The position numbers and the translations under genes are program-made. Shown here piece after piece: positions 17,233-24,401 of a DNA stretch of 30,447 bases. The stretch spans positions 1 to 30,447 of the forward strand of contig JBAUUR010000013.1 in the NCBI GenBank assembly GCA_049582805.1. The letters are read 5' to 3'. Position 1 is the stretch's first letter, and every line of letters starts with the position of its first letter. This DNA is from CAVXFS01 sp049582805 (lineage in GTDB: Bacteria > Pseudomonadota > Gammaproteobacteria > Burkholderiales > Gallionellaceae). A model generated the notes under the pieces. That model saw nothing but the letters and a program-made list of their open reading frames with translations, was not told where the DNA came from and ran no database searches.

Positions 17233-17454
17233 CTAATGTACTGTTGTTGCTTTGTGCGCTTCGCCTATATTGATGCAATTGGATTCCAAAGGAATCCGCT
17301 CTAATAACGCTTGCCATTCTTCTTCGCTTATTAGGCCGCACATATAGAATGCGCCACAAAGCCCCGTTGCGAGGCCACGGCCACGCTCGGTATCAACCTC
17401 AGTGAGTGCATCCTCGATTACATCAAGCGCCATGCGCCTATCAAATGATTCCAT
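17233..17454 (-). CDS. Small 73-residue protein of unknown function
   Basis: I do not recognise a named family. The sequence has an acidic N-terminal helix (DRRMALDVIEDALTEVDTER), a conserved-looking core RGLATGLCGAFYMCGLIS, and EEEWQALLERIP, which reads as a helix-turn-helix-sized element. There are two cysteines in the core and one near the C-terminus. It lies only four bases after the 45-residue membrane protein gene, so the two are probably co-translated. A decayed relative of the core lies at 29205-29280, and persistence of the same core elsewhere supports that this frame is a real gene. No clear ribosome binding site is visible; coupling would explain that. Confidence 0.6.
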   Translation of the reverse strand: MESFDRRMALDVIEDALTEVDTERGRGLATGLCGAFYMCGLISEEEWQALLERIPLESNCINIGEAHKATTVH

Positions 17455-17458
17455 ATTC

Positions 17459-17596
17459 TTACTTAGCCAGCCAAACTACCCACTCCGCGATTACCATCCA
17501 CCCCATCATCGCCGCAATAATCAGAAAAAAAATAAATTCCGGGATCGTGTATGTCTGCTTTACCTGATCTTCATGTTGTCCAGAGGTAATATCCAT
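17459..17596 (-). CDS. 45-residue single-helix membrane microprotein
   Basis: The frame starts with ATG at 17594-17596, with GGGAG six bases upstream, and ends with TAA at 17459-17461. The product has a polar start (MDITSGQHEDQVKQTYT) and one hydrophobic helix (IPEFIFFLIIAAMMGWMVIA), then EWVVWLAK. It is followed after four bases by the 73-residue gene. A homologous frame with the same leader lies at 18234-18419; both share TIP before the helix and GW-x-V after it. The function is unknown. A small membrane peptide paired with a small soluble protein could be a toxin-antitoxin-like or phage-type pair, but nothing proves that. Confidence 0.55.
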   Translation of the reverse strand: MDITSGQHEDQVKQTYTIPEFIFFLIIAAMMGWMVIAEWVVWLAK

Positions 17597-17694
17597 GGTG
17601 TACTCCCATGTGATTATATTTGACAAAGGCTAACACTCTTTGCCACTGCCTGGAATTGGACAAAGGTACCAGTAGAAGGCGAAAAAACCGGGAC
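17595..17694 (-). repeat. Duplicated leader/promoter region, copy 1
   Basis: These 100 bases match 18418-18520 over their whole length at roughly three quarters identity. The best-kept cores on the plus strand are GGCTAACACT, then TTTGCC, then CTGGAATTGGAC. The copy ends at the start codon of the 45-residue membrane protein and includes its ribosome binding site, so it is likely the 5' regulatory region of the cassette. No standard promoter could be assigned with confidence. Confidence 0.6.
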
Positions 17695-17702
17695 ATGGTC
17701 AC

Positions 17703-17878
17703 CGTCCGGAGCGGCGAGACCATGGGAGAATTGGAGATAGCACAAGGTGAACGCAGAGATAATTCTGCCTGCCAATGGGACGAAGTCCAAGGCGGAAATC
17801 CTGAAGGCTGCCGGGATATCCACAAGTGTCGCCAGGGCGTACGGTGAATTGCTGATTACGGCTAAAAGTGCGTGCATG
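17703..17878 (+). pseudogene. Frameshifted remnant of a phage/plasmid-type gene
   Basis: One plus frame reads MGELEIAQGERRDN from 17721. A second frame continues from about 17747 with EIILPANGTKSKAEILKAAG, then ISTSVARAYGELL. Together they resemble the G-E-L...L-x-x-x-GIS-x-S-x-A-x-R-Y/A-E-L helix-turn-helix stretch seen in ParB-like or methylase-associated proteins of mobile elements. No single open frame joins them. It is called a remnant with low confidence. Confidence 0.3.
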
Positions 17879-17938
17879 CGTTATGGCTATTTTCCCTCCC
17901 TTCAATTGCTGCCCCAGCTCTGGCCGTCGCCGTTGCTG

Positions 17939-18121
17939 TTATTTGGAAGCGTCGAATCCAGCTTCTTTGAGAGAGTAGGCAACCGAGGACAATGCAAGCA
18001 GCATTGGAATACTTTCGTCATAGTAAACCGCTTTGTCTTGATAATCATCATGTTCAAGACGCTTGATGTACTGTGCTAACGCTTTGGCTTCCTCATTAGT
18101 TAGTTCAACTGAGATATTCAT
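17939..18121 (-). CDS. Small acidic 60-residue protein (DUF7706-like)
   Basis: The frame MNISVELTNEEAKALAQYIK, then RLEHDDYQDKAVYYDES, then MLLALSSVAYSLKEAGFD resembles small proteins found in plasmid and phage-derived regions, with the pattern E-A-x-x-LAQ-x-KR then Y...A then a C-terminal L-x-x-AG-x (a DUF7706-type arrangement; the name is from memory). The second ATG (18119-18121) is preferred because GGGA lies six bases before it; an ATG two codons earlier is also open. It follows the degraded membrane-protein copy by about 110 bases in the same direction. The function is unknown. Confidence 0.6.
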   Translation of the reverse strand: MNISVELTNEEAKALAQYIKRLEHDDYQDKAVYYDESIPMLLALSSVAYSLKEAGFDASK

Positions 18122-18233
18122 TACCATTCCCTTTCAGATGGCTATCGATACTCCAAAAGATATCAGTGTTTATGGCAACGCAAGCTTGGAATAACGGTGA
18201 AAAAATGGGTTATTTAAAATATATGTATTCGGT

Positions 18234-18419
18234 TTAGCATCCAAATAACCGGAACAATCTTCGAATTGCTTGAACAGACGGCGTTGCTTTGTCATCTGTG
18301 GCGTTTCGTTTCTCAACTGACCATCCACTAATCAGCACCGCGACGGCCGGCAACAAAACCAGTGCAGGAATCGTGTTTCTCCTTTCTTCAATTTCGCCGG
18401 TGAAGAAAGGTGTGTCTAT
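18234..18419 (-). pseudogene. Second membrane-microprotein copy with ATA in place of its start
   Basis: Aligned with the gene at 17459-17596, the position of its ATG is ATA here (18417-18419), while the GGGA ribosome-binding bases and the leader are kept. The frame then reads DTPFFTGEIEERRNTIP, a hydrophobic segment ALVLLPAVAVLISGWSV and a polar tail ending RLFRLFGC, with TAA at 18234-18236. The tail is longer than in copy 1. No other in-frame ATG or well-placed GTG is present. It is either inactive or uses a rare start. Confidence 0.45.
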
Positions 18420-18520
18420 GGTGAAGTCCCGTGTGGTTGTGTTGAAAAAAGGCTAACACTATTTGCCCTTGGTCTGGAATTGGACGATGGTACAATTAGC
18501 AGCCACAAAAAACCCGGCAC
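18418..18520 (-). repeat. Duplicated leader/promoter region, copy 2
   Basis: This is the counterpart of 17595-17694 and carries the same core blocks. On its far side is a short GC hairpin (CCGGC-actag-GCCGG, about 18514-18528), and copy 1 also has a CCGG...CCGG inverted pair there. The duplication includes the leader and the start of the downstream frame, so it arose from a whole cassette, not only a promoter. Confidence 0.55.
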
Positions 18521-18660
18521 TAGGCCGGTCTGATCCGTGGTGCGTCGTGCGAATATCGGCGTATATGAACAGCAGTTTTCTGGCGGTGAGTATCGAGGGG
18601 TGAATAGCAGGTCAGTGCCAGTCAGCGAAGTTTTACATTCTGGAATTTATTTTTGCTATA
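18521..18660. other. Rest of the gene-poor stretch
   Basis: No gene or clear signal is supported in these 140 bases. A short plus-strand frame here has no ribosome binding site and no recognisable domain. Confidence 0.4.
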
Positions 18661-19692
18661 TCAGCTTTCAGCTTCCGTCATATCGCTCCACATCATCATC
18701 ACCAGCGCCATCAGCGCCGGTCCGATAAACAATCCAATCAGCCCGAACACCTCCACGCCACCAAGAATACCGAAAAGGACCCATAGAAAAGGCAGTTCGA
18801 CCGAGCTGCCGATTATTTTAGGCCGCACCACGTGATCGCCTATTGTTAGTACCAGCATGCTGAATATAAACACGCAGACACCTGCAACCATATCGCCTTG
18901 AGCCATCAGGACGACGGACACGCCAGTAAAGATCAAGGGCGCAGCAAAAGGGATCATCGCCAGCGCGCCTGTCGACAAACCCAGAATTGCAGCATGAGGA
19001 GCATCTGCGACCCTGTAGGACACGCCGATAACCAATCCTTCCGCAAGGCCGACCAGCACAACCCCGTTTACCGTAGCCCTGATCGCGGTAGCTGCCTGCA
19101 ACCCATAACGCTTGCCCATTTCGCCGGTCAGTTTCTCGAGCAGAGCAAGTGTCTTTCTGGATAAATCATCCCCATGTCTGTACAGGAAAAAGAGCGTGAC
19201 GATGGTAAAAACCAGTGTTGCCAAGCGGTGTGCAGCCTGCGTGCCCAGGTTTTGCGCAAGCTTCTTTATCCACGAATTGTCGGCGTTCCCTAGAAATATG
19301 GAGAGGCCGGCAGAATCGGTCAAGTTCGCTGACCACCATTTAACGGCCTGGTCGCCAACTTTTGGAATCAAGTGCACCCACTCCGGGACAGCTATCCCTG
19401 ATTTCTGCGTATCCATGATCCAACTGGTCAATGCTCCTAAGTCCGACGCAGCAAGAATCAGCGCATAGGCAATTGGAAGAAACAACAGGACGGCAACGGA
19501 GGCAGTCATGATGGCCGCAACCCCTATGTCGTTAAGCCCGGTTTTTTGTGCAACCTTTACCCGCAATGGCCATGTCGCAATGGCGATGACAACAGCCCAT
19601 AGCAGTGCCGGAATAAATCCGTGTATCAACCATACGGCCGATGCAAGTATGATTAACGAAAGGATGGTTTTGAACTTGTCTTGCGCCAGCAT
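18661..19692 (-). CDS. AI-2E family transporter (PerM/UPF0118 type permease)
   Basis: The 343-residue protein has about eight hydrophobic segments: two near the N-terminus, one around 60-85, and a C-terminal block from about 210 onward. The family C-terminal signature is clear in DHVVRPKIIGSSVELPFLW and in the following glycine-rich GLIGLFIGPALMAL helix. Members include the E. coli TqsA and PerM proteins and some sodium/proton exchangers, so the substrate cannot be read from sequence alone. The soluble middle part (about 90-165) is typical. Only a weak GAGA precedes the ATG. It is not obviously in an operon. Confidence 0.9.
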   Translation of the reverse strand: MLAQDKFKTILSLIILASAVWLIHGFIPALLWAVVIAIATWPLRVKVAQKTGLNDIGVAAIMTASVAVLLFLPIAYALILAASDLGALTSWIMDTQKSGIAVPEWVHLIPKVGDQAVKWWSANLTDSAGLSIFLGNADNSWIKKLAQNLGTQAAHRLATLVFTIVTLFFLYRHGDDLSRKTLALLEKLTGEMGKRYGLQAATAIRATVNGVVLVGLAEGLVIGVSYRVADAPHAAILGLSTGALAMIPFAAPLIFTGVSVVLMAQGDMVAGVCVFIFSMLVLTIGDHVVRPKIIGSSVELPFLWVLFGILGGVEVFGLIGLFIGPALMALVMMMWSDMTEAES

Positions 19693-20039
19693 CTTTTATC
19701 TCGATTGGTGGTGAGCTAATGGGTGATTCTATCAAGTTAGATCGTAGATGCCGTCGCCAGCGGCAGGTATATTGTCACAACCTTGCCCACCCTCATGCTG
19801 ATTTCCTTCCTGCGAGCTGTCGCTGATTCTTTCTTCCGCGCCAATTCATTCAGCTCACCTGGAAGCGGACACTTGTGACTCGCAGCACGCGACCCAAAAC
19901 AGCAATTTGCGGCTCTCAGTTTATTTTTGATAGTTGGCAGATTTCCCGGAGTATACTTTTTTCTCATTGGAAGGCGGCTCCACGAATGTAAGTGAGCCGC
20001 GGCGGCGCGCCATGACGATTTTATTCAAGGGAGCGATTC
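19693..20039. other. Intergenic region before the methyltransferase gene
   Basis: No gene is supported in these 347 bases. A 7-bp hairpin (GCGGCTC / GAGCCGC with a 13-base loop, about 19974-20000) lies in the probable leader of the methyltransferase gene, and AAGGGAG precedes its ATG. Confidence 0.45.
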
Positions 20040-20807
20040 ATGTTGATACCACAATACAGATCAGGGGAAAGATGGTTGCCGGCACTACTCGTCATTTTGG
20101 GATTGGCATTGGGAGTGGACGGGTATGCATCACCTCAATCGGATAGTGTGCAAGCTGTTTCCGAACTTTTTAAGCAGGCGGTTGCCAGTCCGGTACGAAC
20201 CGATGAAGATAGGAATGCGGATGCCAGGCGCAAGCCGCTTGAGTTCCTGCAGTTCACTAATGTGCGGCCCGGTATGCTGGTGCTGGATATTGCAGCGGGC
20301 GGCGGGTATACCACGCAATTGCTTGCGCTGGTCGTTGGCAGCAACGGGACTGTGTGGGCGCAAAGAACCAAATCGGGGACAGCTCTTGAGAAGCGATTGG
20401 CCAGTCACCCGCAATCAAATATCGTTCCGCTTATTCGGTCTTTCGAAGACCCAATACCCAACGGTATGCCCAAGCTTGATCTGATCACCATCATCATGAA
20501 TTACCACGACATCGCCTATATGCCCGTTGACCGCGCAAGAATGGACCAGCGGCTGTTCAACGCGCTGAAACCGGGCGGACATCTCGTTGTGCTGGATCAC
20601 TCGGCCAAGACGGGTACGGGTATTTCAGTGGCAAAGTCACTTCATCGTATTGACGAAGCGGTCGTGATGAACGAGTTTCGGCAAGCCGGGTTTCAGTTGG
20701 AACAAGAAGGCGATTTTTTGAAGAACCCGGACGATCCCCGCGACCAGGCTTTCTTCGATATGAAGATCCAGACAGACAAATTCGCACTGCGCTTCGTCAA
20801 GCCGTAA
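20040..20807 (+). CDS. Class I SAM-dependent methyltransferase with signal peptide (COG4798-like)
   Basis: The Rossmann-type motif I is VLDIAAGGGY (81-90), followed by the TTQLLALVVG helix, an MNYHD segment in the motif IV position and LKPGGHLVVLDHSA in the motif V/VI position. It matches a family of predicted methyltransferases of about 250 residues that often carry an export signal. Here residues 11-30 form a hydrophobic segment ending GYASPQ, so the enzyme is probably exported or membrane-tethered; the substrate is unknown. AAGGGAG supports the start. The SDR gene follows after 49 bases, probably in the same transcript. Confidence 0.82.
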   Translation: MLIPQYRSGERWLPALLVILGLALGVDGYASPQSDSVQAVSELFKQAVASPVRTDEDRNADARRKPLEFLQFTNVRPGMLVLDIAAGGGYTTQLLALVVGSNGTVWAQRTKSGTALEKRLASHPQSNIVPLIRSFEDPIPNGMPKLDLITIIMNYHDIAYMPVDRARMDQRLFNALKPGGHLVVLDHSAKTGTGISVAKSLHRIDEAVVMNEFRQAGFQLEQEGDFLKNPDDPRDQAFFDMKIQTDKFALRFVKP

Positions 20808-20856
20808 TGCGTCATGGCCGAAGCAACAATTCATAGCTGCCCAATGGAGGATAACA

Positions 20857-21555
20857 ATGAAAACCACTTTGATTACGGGTGCAAACCGTGGTATCGGACT
20901 GGAGTTTTGCAGGCAATTTGCCGCGGATGGCTGGCGTGTCTTGGCTTGCAGCCGCCATCCAGAAACATCGGCTGCACTCAGCAAACTGGCGGCTCAATAT
21001 CCCGAGTTGATAAAAATTCATGCGCTCGATGTCGCCGATCATGCGCAGATCGAGCGCCTGGCGCAGGTGCTGGCCGATGAATCCATAGACCTGCTCATCA
21101 ACAACGCCGGCATCTATCCTGATTCCGATAAAAGAGGTTTTGGCCATACCGATTATACGGAATGGACGCGGGCATTCCGCGTCAATACCATGGCGCCACT
21201 CAAGATGGCCGAGACATTCGCCACACAAATCACTCGAAGCAAGCAAAAAGCCATCGTGACTATCACCAGTAAAATGGGCAGCATTGCGGACAATAGCGGA
21301 GGCGGCAATTACCTTTATCGCTCCAGCAAGGTGGCGGTGAATATGGTCGTGAAGAGTCTTGCAGTGGACCTGAAGCCGGCCGGAATCACCGCGGTAGTAT
21401 TCCATCCGGGTTGGGTCAAGACTGACATGGGCGGGCCGAACGCATTGATCTCCGCAGAACAAAGCGTAACTGGCATACGCCAAGTGATCAGCAGCCTCAC
21501 CATAGCTGACTCCGGGAAATTCTTTGGTTATGACGGCCAGGTGATCCCCTGGTAA
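20857..21555 (+). CDS. SDR family oxidoreductase
   Basis: This is a classical short-chain dehydrogenase/reductase of 232 residues. The NAD(P)-binding motif TGANRGIG is near the N-terminus, NNAG lies around residue 86, and the catalytic triad is the Ser in ITSKMGS with Tyr and Lys in YRSSK. It resembles C-factor-like SDRs that work on carbonyl compounds; the substrate cannot be told. GGAGG lies seven bases before the ATG. It is likely co-transcribed with the preceding methyltransferase gene, and a long inverted repeat follows. Confidence 0.9.
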   Translation: MKTTLITGANRGIGLEFCRQFAADGWRVLACSRHPETSAALSKLAAQYPELIKIHALDVADHAQIERLAQVLADESIDLLINNAGIYPDSDKRGFGHTDYTEWTRAFRVNTMAPLKMAETFATQITRSKQKAIVTITSKMGSIADNSGGGNYLYRSSKVAVNMVVKSLAVDLKPAGITAVVFHPGWVKTDMGGPNALISAEQSVTGIRQVISSLTIADSGKFFGYDGQVIPW

Positions 21556-21632
21556 TCACGTCCGCATTCTGCAATCCATTTTTCAGGAAGTTACTGACAG
21601 CAGGCGTATCAATCCAGGCGAGCGGCAGCTTC

Positions 21633-21720
21633 AAATGGGGACGTAGCCCGAAACTCAGCGCAGGCGCGTGGCAGGTCTGGGGTAGTCCGGCGTGGATAAT
21701 TTTGGCTACGCCCCCCATTT
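21633..21720. repeat. Long imperfect inverted repeat after the SDR gene
   Basis: The arms AAATGGGGACGTAGCC (21633-21648) and GGCTACGCCCCCCATTT (21704-21720) pair apart from about one base and one insertion. The loop is 55 bases. It may be a terminator-like or dispersed repeat hairpin, similar in position to the palindrome after fumC. The 304-base gap up to prc holds nothing else I can support. Confidence 0.5.
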
Positions 21721-21859
21721 CCCCTCAAGCAGCCTGGTTACCTTGTAATTTCGCATCCCGAAAGGCAACGCACATCACAGGCAGCCCTCGATCCGTTGCA
21801 ATCATTCAGCATTCCGGAAGCGGCCAGGATATAATCATTGACGATTTCGAGGAATGCAA

Positions 21860-24016
21860 ATGAAAAACAAATTACTGTGGATATTCCTGGCATTTTCTTC
21901 AGCTGCACTTAATATAACTCAGGCTGCACCGCAGCTTATGCCGCTGCAGAAACAGTCTCAAGCAGCGTATTTATCTGCTGAAGTGCTGAGCCGATATAAT
22001 TACAAACACATATCGCTTGACGATGCATTGTCTTCGAAAATATTTGACAACTATCTGAAGGCGTTGGATCGCGAAAAGGTATTTTTCTTACAGTCTGACA
22101 TTGATCAATTCGCGAATGCGCGAACCAGCCTTGATGATGCCATACTAAAAAAAGACTTGAACATTCCCTTTGCCATTTTCAATGCTTATCAGCAGCGAGT
22201 TACTGAACGTTTTAACTATGCCCATTCTTTGCTAAAAAATGGCTTTGATTTCAAGATTAAGGAAAGCTATCAATACGAGCGGAAGAATGCGCCATGGGCA
22301 AAATCTAATGACGAGATGAATGACTTATGGCGCAAACGTGTTAAAAACGACTGGCTACGACTCAAACTGGCTGGCAATGATGATAAAAGTATTGTCAATA
22401 TTCTGGGCAAACGCTACGACAATTCTGTGAAAAGCATATCCAGGATCAATAGCGACGATGTCTTTCAGTATTTTATGGACGCCTATGCGACGGCTATTGA
22501 CCCGCATACCAATTATTTTGGGATACGTGCTTCAGATGAATTTGACATTTCGATGAGGTTATCCCTTATTGGCATTGGTGCTGTACTTCAGGAAAAGGAT
22601 GAATACACCACAATCAGAGAACTGGTGGCTGGCGGCCCCGCTGCCCTATCAGGCAAGTTGAAAGTCGGAGATCGTATTGTGGGTGTCGGGCAAGGTGAAA
22701 ATGGTCCCATTACGGAAGTGATAGGCTGGCGCATTGACGACATCGTGGCCTTGATACGTGGTACAGAGGATTCTGTGGTGCGTCTTGACGTGTTACCAGC
22801 GGAAGGTGACCCTGATGGCAAACATAAGCTCATTTCACTTGTTCGAAAAAAGATCAGCCTGGATAAGCAGGCCGCTAAAAAATCAATTATCGAAGTGAAA
22901 GACGGGAATGCAACGCGTCACATCGGCGTGATCTCCTTACCTGGCTTTTATCAGGATTTTACTGCCCGCCACAATGGCGACAAGAATTTCAAAAGTGCGA
23001 CCCGCGATGTATCGCGCCTGCTGAAAGAACTGAAAAAAGACAAAGTGGATGGCGTGCTTATGGATCTACGTAACAATGGCGGCGGTTCATTAAATGAAGC
23101 CATTGAGCTGGCAGGCCTATTTACAGGCAAAGGCCCCATAGTGCAACAACGTGACTCTAAAGGTAAGGTTACGGTAGAAGATGACTCCGACATCGACCTT
23201 GCATGGGATGGGCCACTAGGAGTCCTCATTAATCATGCCTCGGCATCCGCCTCCGAGATTTTTGCAGCCGCGATACAGGATTATGGCCGTGGAGTTATTA
23301 TCGGAGAGCCAAGCTTTGGCAAAGGCACTGTCCAGTCCGTGATAGACCTCGATCAACTCGTGAAAAGCGACAAGCCACAATTCGGCGAACTCAAGGTGAC
23401 TGTTGCCCAGTTTTTCCGCATAAATGGCAGCACAACACAATTGCGCGGAGTGACGCCGGATATCAGCCTGCCATCGATGGACGATGCGGGGAATTTTGGT
23501 GAGTCAAGCTTTGACAATGCATTGCCCTGGACGCAGATAAAGGCAGCTGACTATGCGCCATCGGGCGATTTGACAGGTGTGGTGCCAATACTGATAGCGG
23601 ATCACGATGCGCGCGTAAACAAGGACAAGGACTTCCAGTATTTACGGGAAGATATTGCCGAGTTCAACACTCAACGAAAGAAAAACCTGATCTCGCTCAA
23701 TGAGGCTGACCGCCGCAAAGAGCGCGAAGCGCAAGAAACCCGGATAAAATTACGTGAAAATGACAAAAGAGCTGGTAAAGGAGCCAATGCAACGGAGAAA
23801 GTATCTGTTGCAGCCAAGAGTTTTGAATTCCAAGACGATGGACTGCAGTCCAACGAACGTAATCAAAATGCCGACCTGGCAATCGAAAAAGCGGAGGAAA
23901 ATGCCAAGGATATATTGCTTAACGAAGCAGTGCATATACTCAGCGATGAAGTCGGTCTACTGAAATCCGATCCCAAGCTCGCGGCCGCCATATTGCCAAA
24001 ATCGGACACACACTAA
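21860..24016 (+). CDS. prc: Carboxy-terminal (tail-specific) protease, S41 family
   Basis: Prc is a periplasmic serine protease that degrades proteins from their C-terminus and trims cell-wall enzymes. The product (718 residues from the second ATG) has a signal peptide, an N-terminal helical domain, and a PDZ domain around 235-325 (GIGAVLQEKDEYTTI, LKVGDRIVGVGQG). The protease core follows, with LRNNGGGSLNEAIELAGLF and the catalytic pair S465 in ASASASEIF and K490 in SFGKGTVQ (numbered from the first ATG). The 25-residue spacing equals that of E. coli Prc (S430/K455). A Lys/Glu-rich C-terminal region is also typical. The ATG at 21860 is preferred because GAGGA lies seven bases ahead, whereas the ATG at 21854 has none. 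Confidence 0.95.
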   Translation: MKNKLLWIFLAFSSAALNITQAAPQLMPLQKQSQAAYLSAEVLSRYNYKHISLDDALSSKIFDNYLKALDREKVFFLQSDIDQFANARTSLDDAILKKDLNIPFAIFNAYQQRVTERFNYAHSLLKNGFDFKIKESYQYERKNAPWAKSNDEMNDLWRKRVKNDWLRLKLAGNDDKSIVNILGKRYDNSVKSISRINSDDVFQYFMDAYATAIDPHTNYFGIRASDEFDISMRLSLIGIGAVLQEKDEYTTIRELVAGGPAALSGKLKVGDRIVGVGQGENGPITEVIGWRIDDIVALIRGTEDSVVRLDVLPAEGDPDGKHKLISLVRKKISLDKQAAKKSIIEVKDGNATRHIGVISLPGFYQDFTARHNGDKNFKSATRDVSRLLKELKKDKVDGVLMDLRNNGGGSLNEAIELAGLFTGKGPIVQQRDSKGKVTVEDDSDIDLAWDGPLGVLINHASASASEIFAAAIQDYGRGVIIGEPSFGKGTVQSVIDLDQLVKSDKPQFGELKVTVAQFFRINGSTTQLRGVTPDISLPSMDDAGNFGESSFDNALPWTQIKAADYAPSGDLTGVVPILIADHDARVNKDKDFQYLREDIAEFNTQRKKNLISLNEADRRKEREAQETRIKLRENDKRAGKGANATEKVSVAAKSFEFQDDGLQSNERNQNADLAIEKAEENAKDILLNEAVHILSDEVGLLKSDPKLAAAILPKSDTH

Positions 24017-24141
24017 CCCCTCGGCCACTCGCGGATTCTTCTAGCGCCGGTTCGACCTGTTTGCCATCAAGCGGCTTACTCTGCAATCGTAGTTGGCCTG
24101 CTCCTTCTGATTATGCCCGGTTACTTCTTCAATATCACTTC

Positions 24142-24306
24142 TTAGGCTGCGTCGGCGAAGTTGCTGACCGTGTGCCCTTCAGCAATCTTGGTACGCAAAT
24201 ATTCATTGGAAAAATAAATGCGCCTATGTGCGGCACCGTACAGAAACACGTTGCGCAAGTATTTAAGATGACGATGACGTAAAACAGGCCATTGATAATA
24301 TCTGAA
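24142..24306 (-). pseudogene. Possible coding remnant between prc and the OmpA-like gene
   Basis: The minus strand is open for 54 codons and reads FRYYQWPVLRHRHLKYLRNV, then FLYGAAHRRIYFSNEYLRTK, then IAEGHTVSNFADAA and a stop. The composition looks coding rather than random, and it has no start codon or ribosome binding site. I do not recognise the family. It could be the end of a decayed gene or an accidental open frame. The rest of the 385-base gap holds nothing else I can support. Confidence 0.3.
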
Positions 24307-24401
24307 TTATGCTGGTGCTTTACCCAACTACGACGTTGATCTAAACCAGAAACTCCTGCCTATCGGGTGAGGGAAATGCTGAACAATTATTGGAAAATAT
24401 C

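Noticed and set aside
17054..17359. 101-codon minus-strand frame overlapping the 73-residue gene
   Set aside because: The family-like sequence at 16992-17222 lies in another frame, so this one is a shadow.
17613..17618. TATAAT-like box in the leader of the 45-residue gene
   Set aside because: It is not kept in the second leader copy, has no -35 box, and would place the transcript start almost on the ribosome binding site.
19737..19967. 76-codon minus-strand frame before the permease gene
   Set aside because: The composition is low in family-like features and no ribosome binding site or homology pattern was seen.
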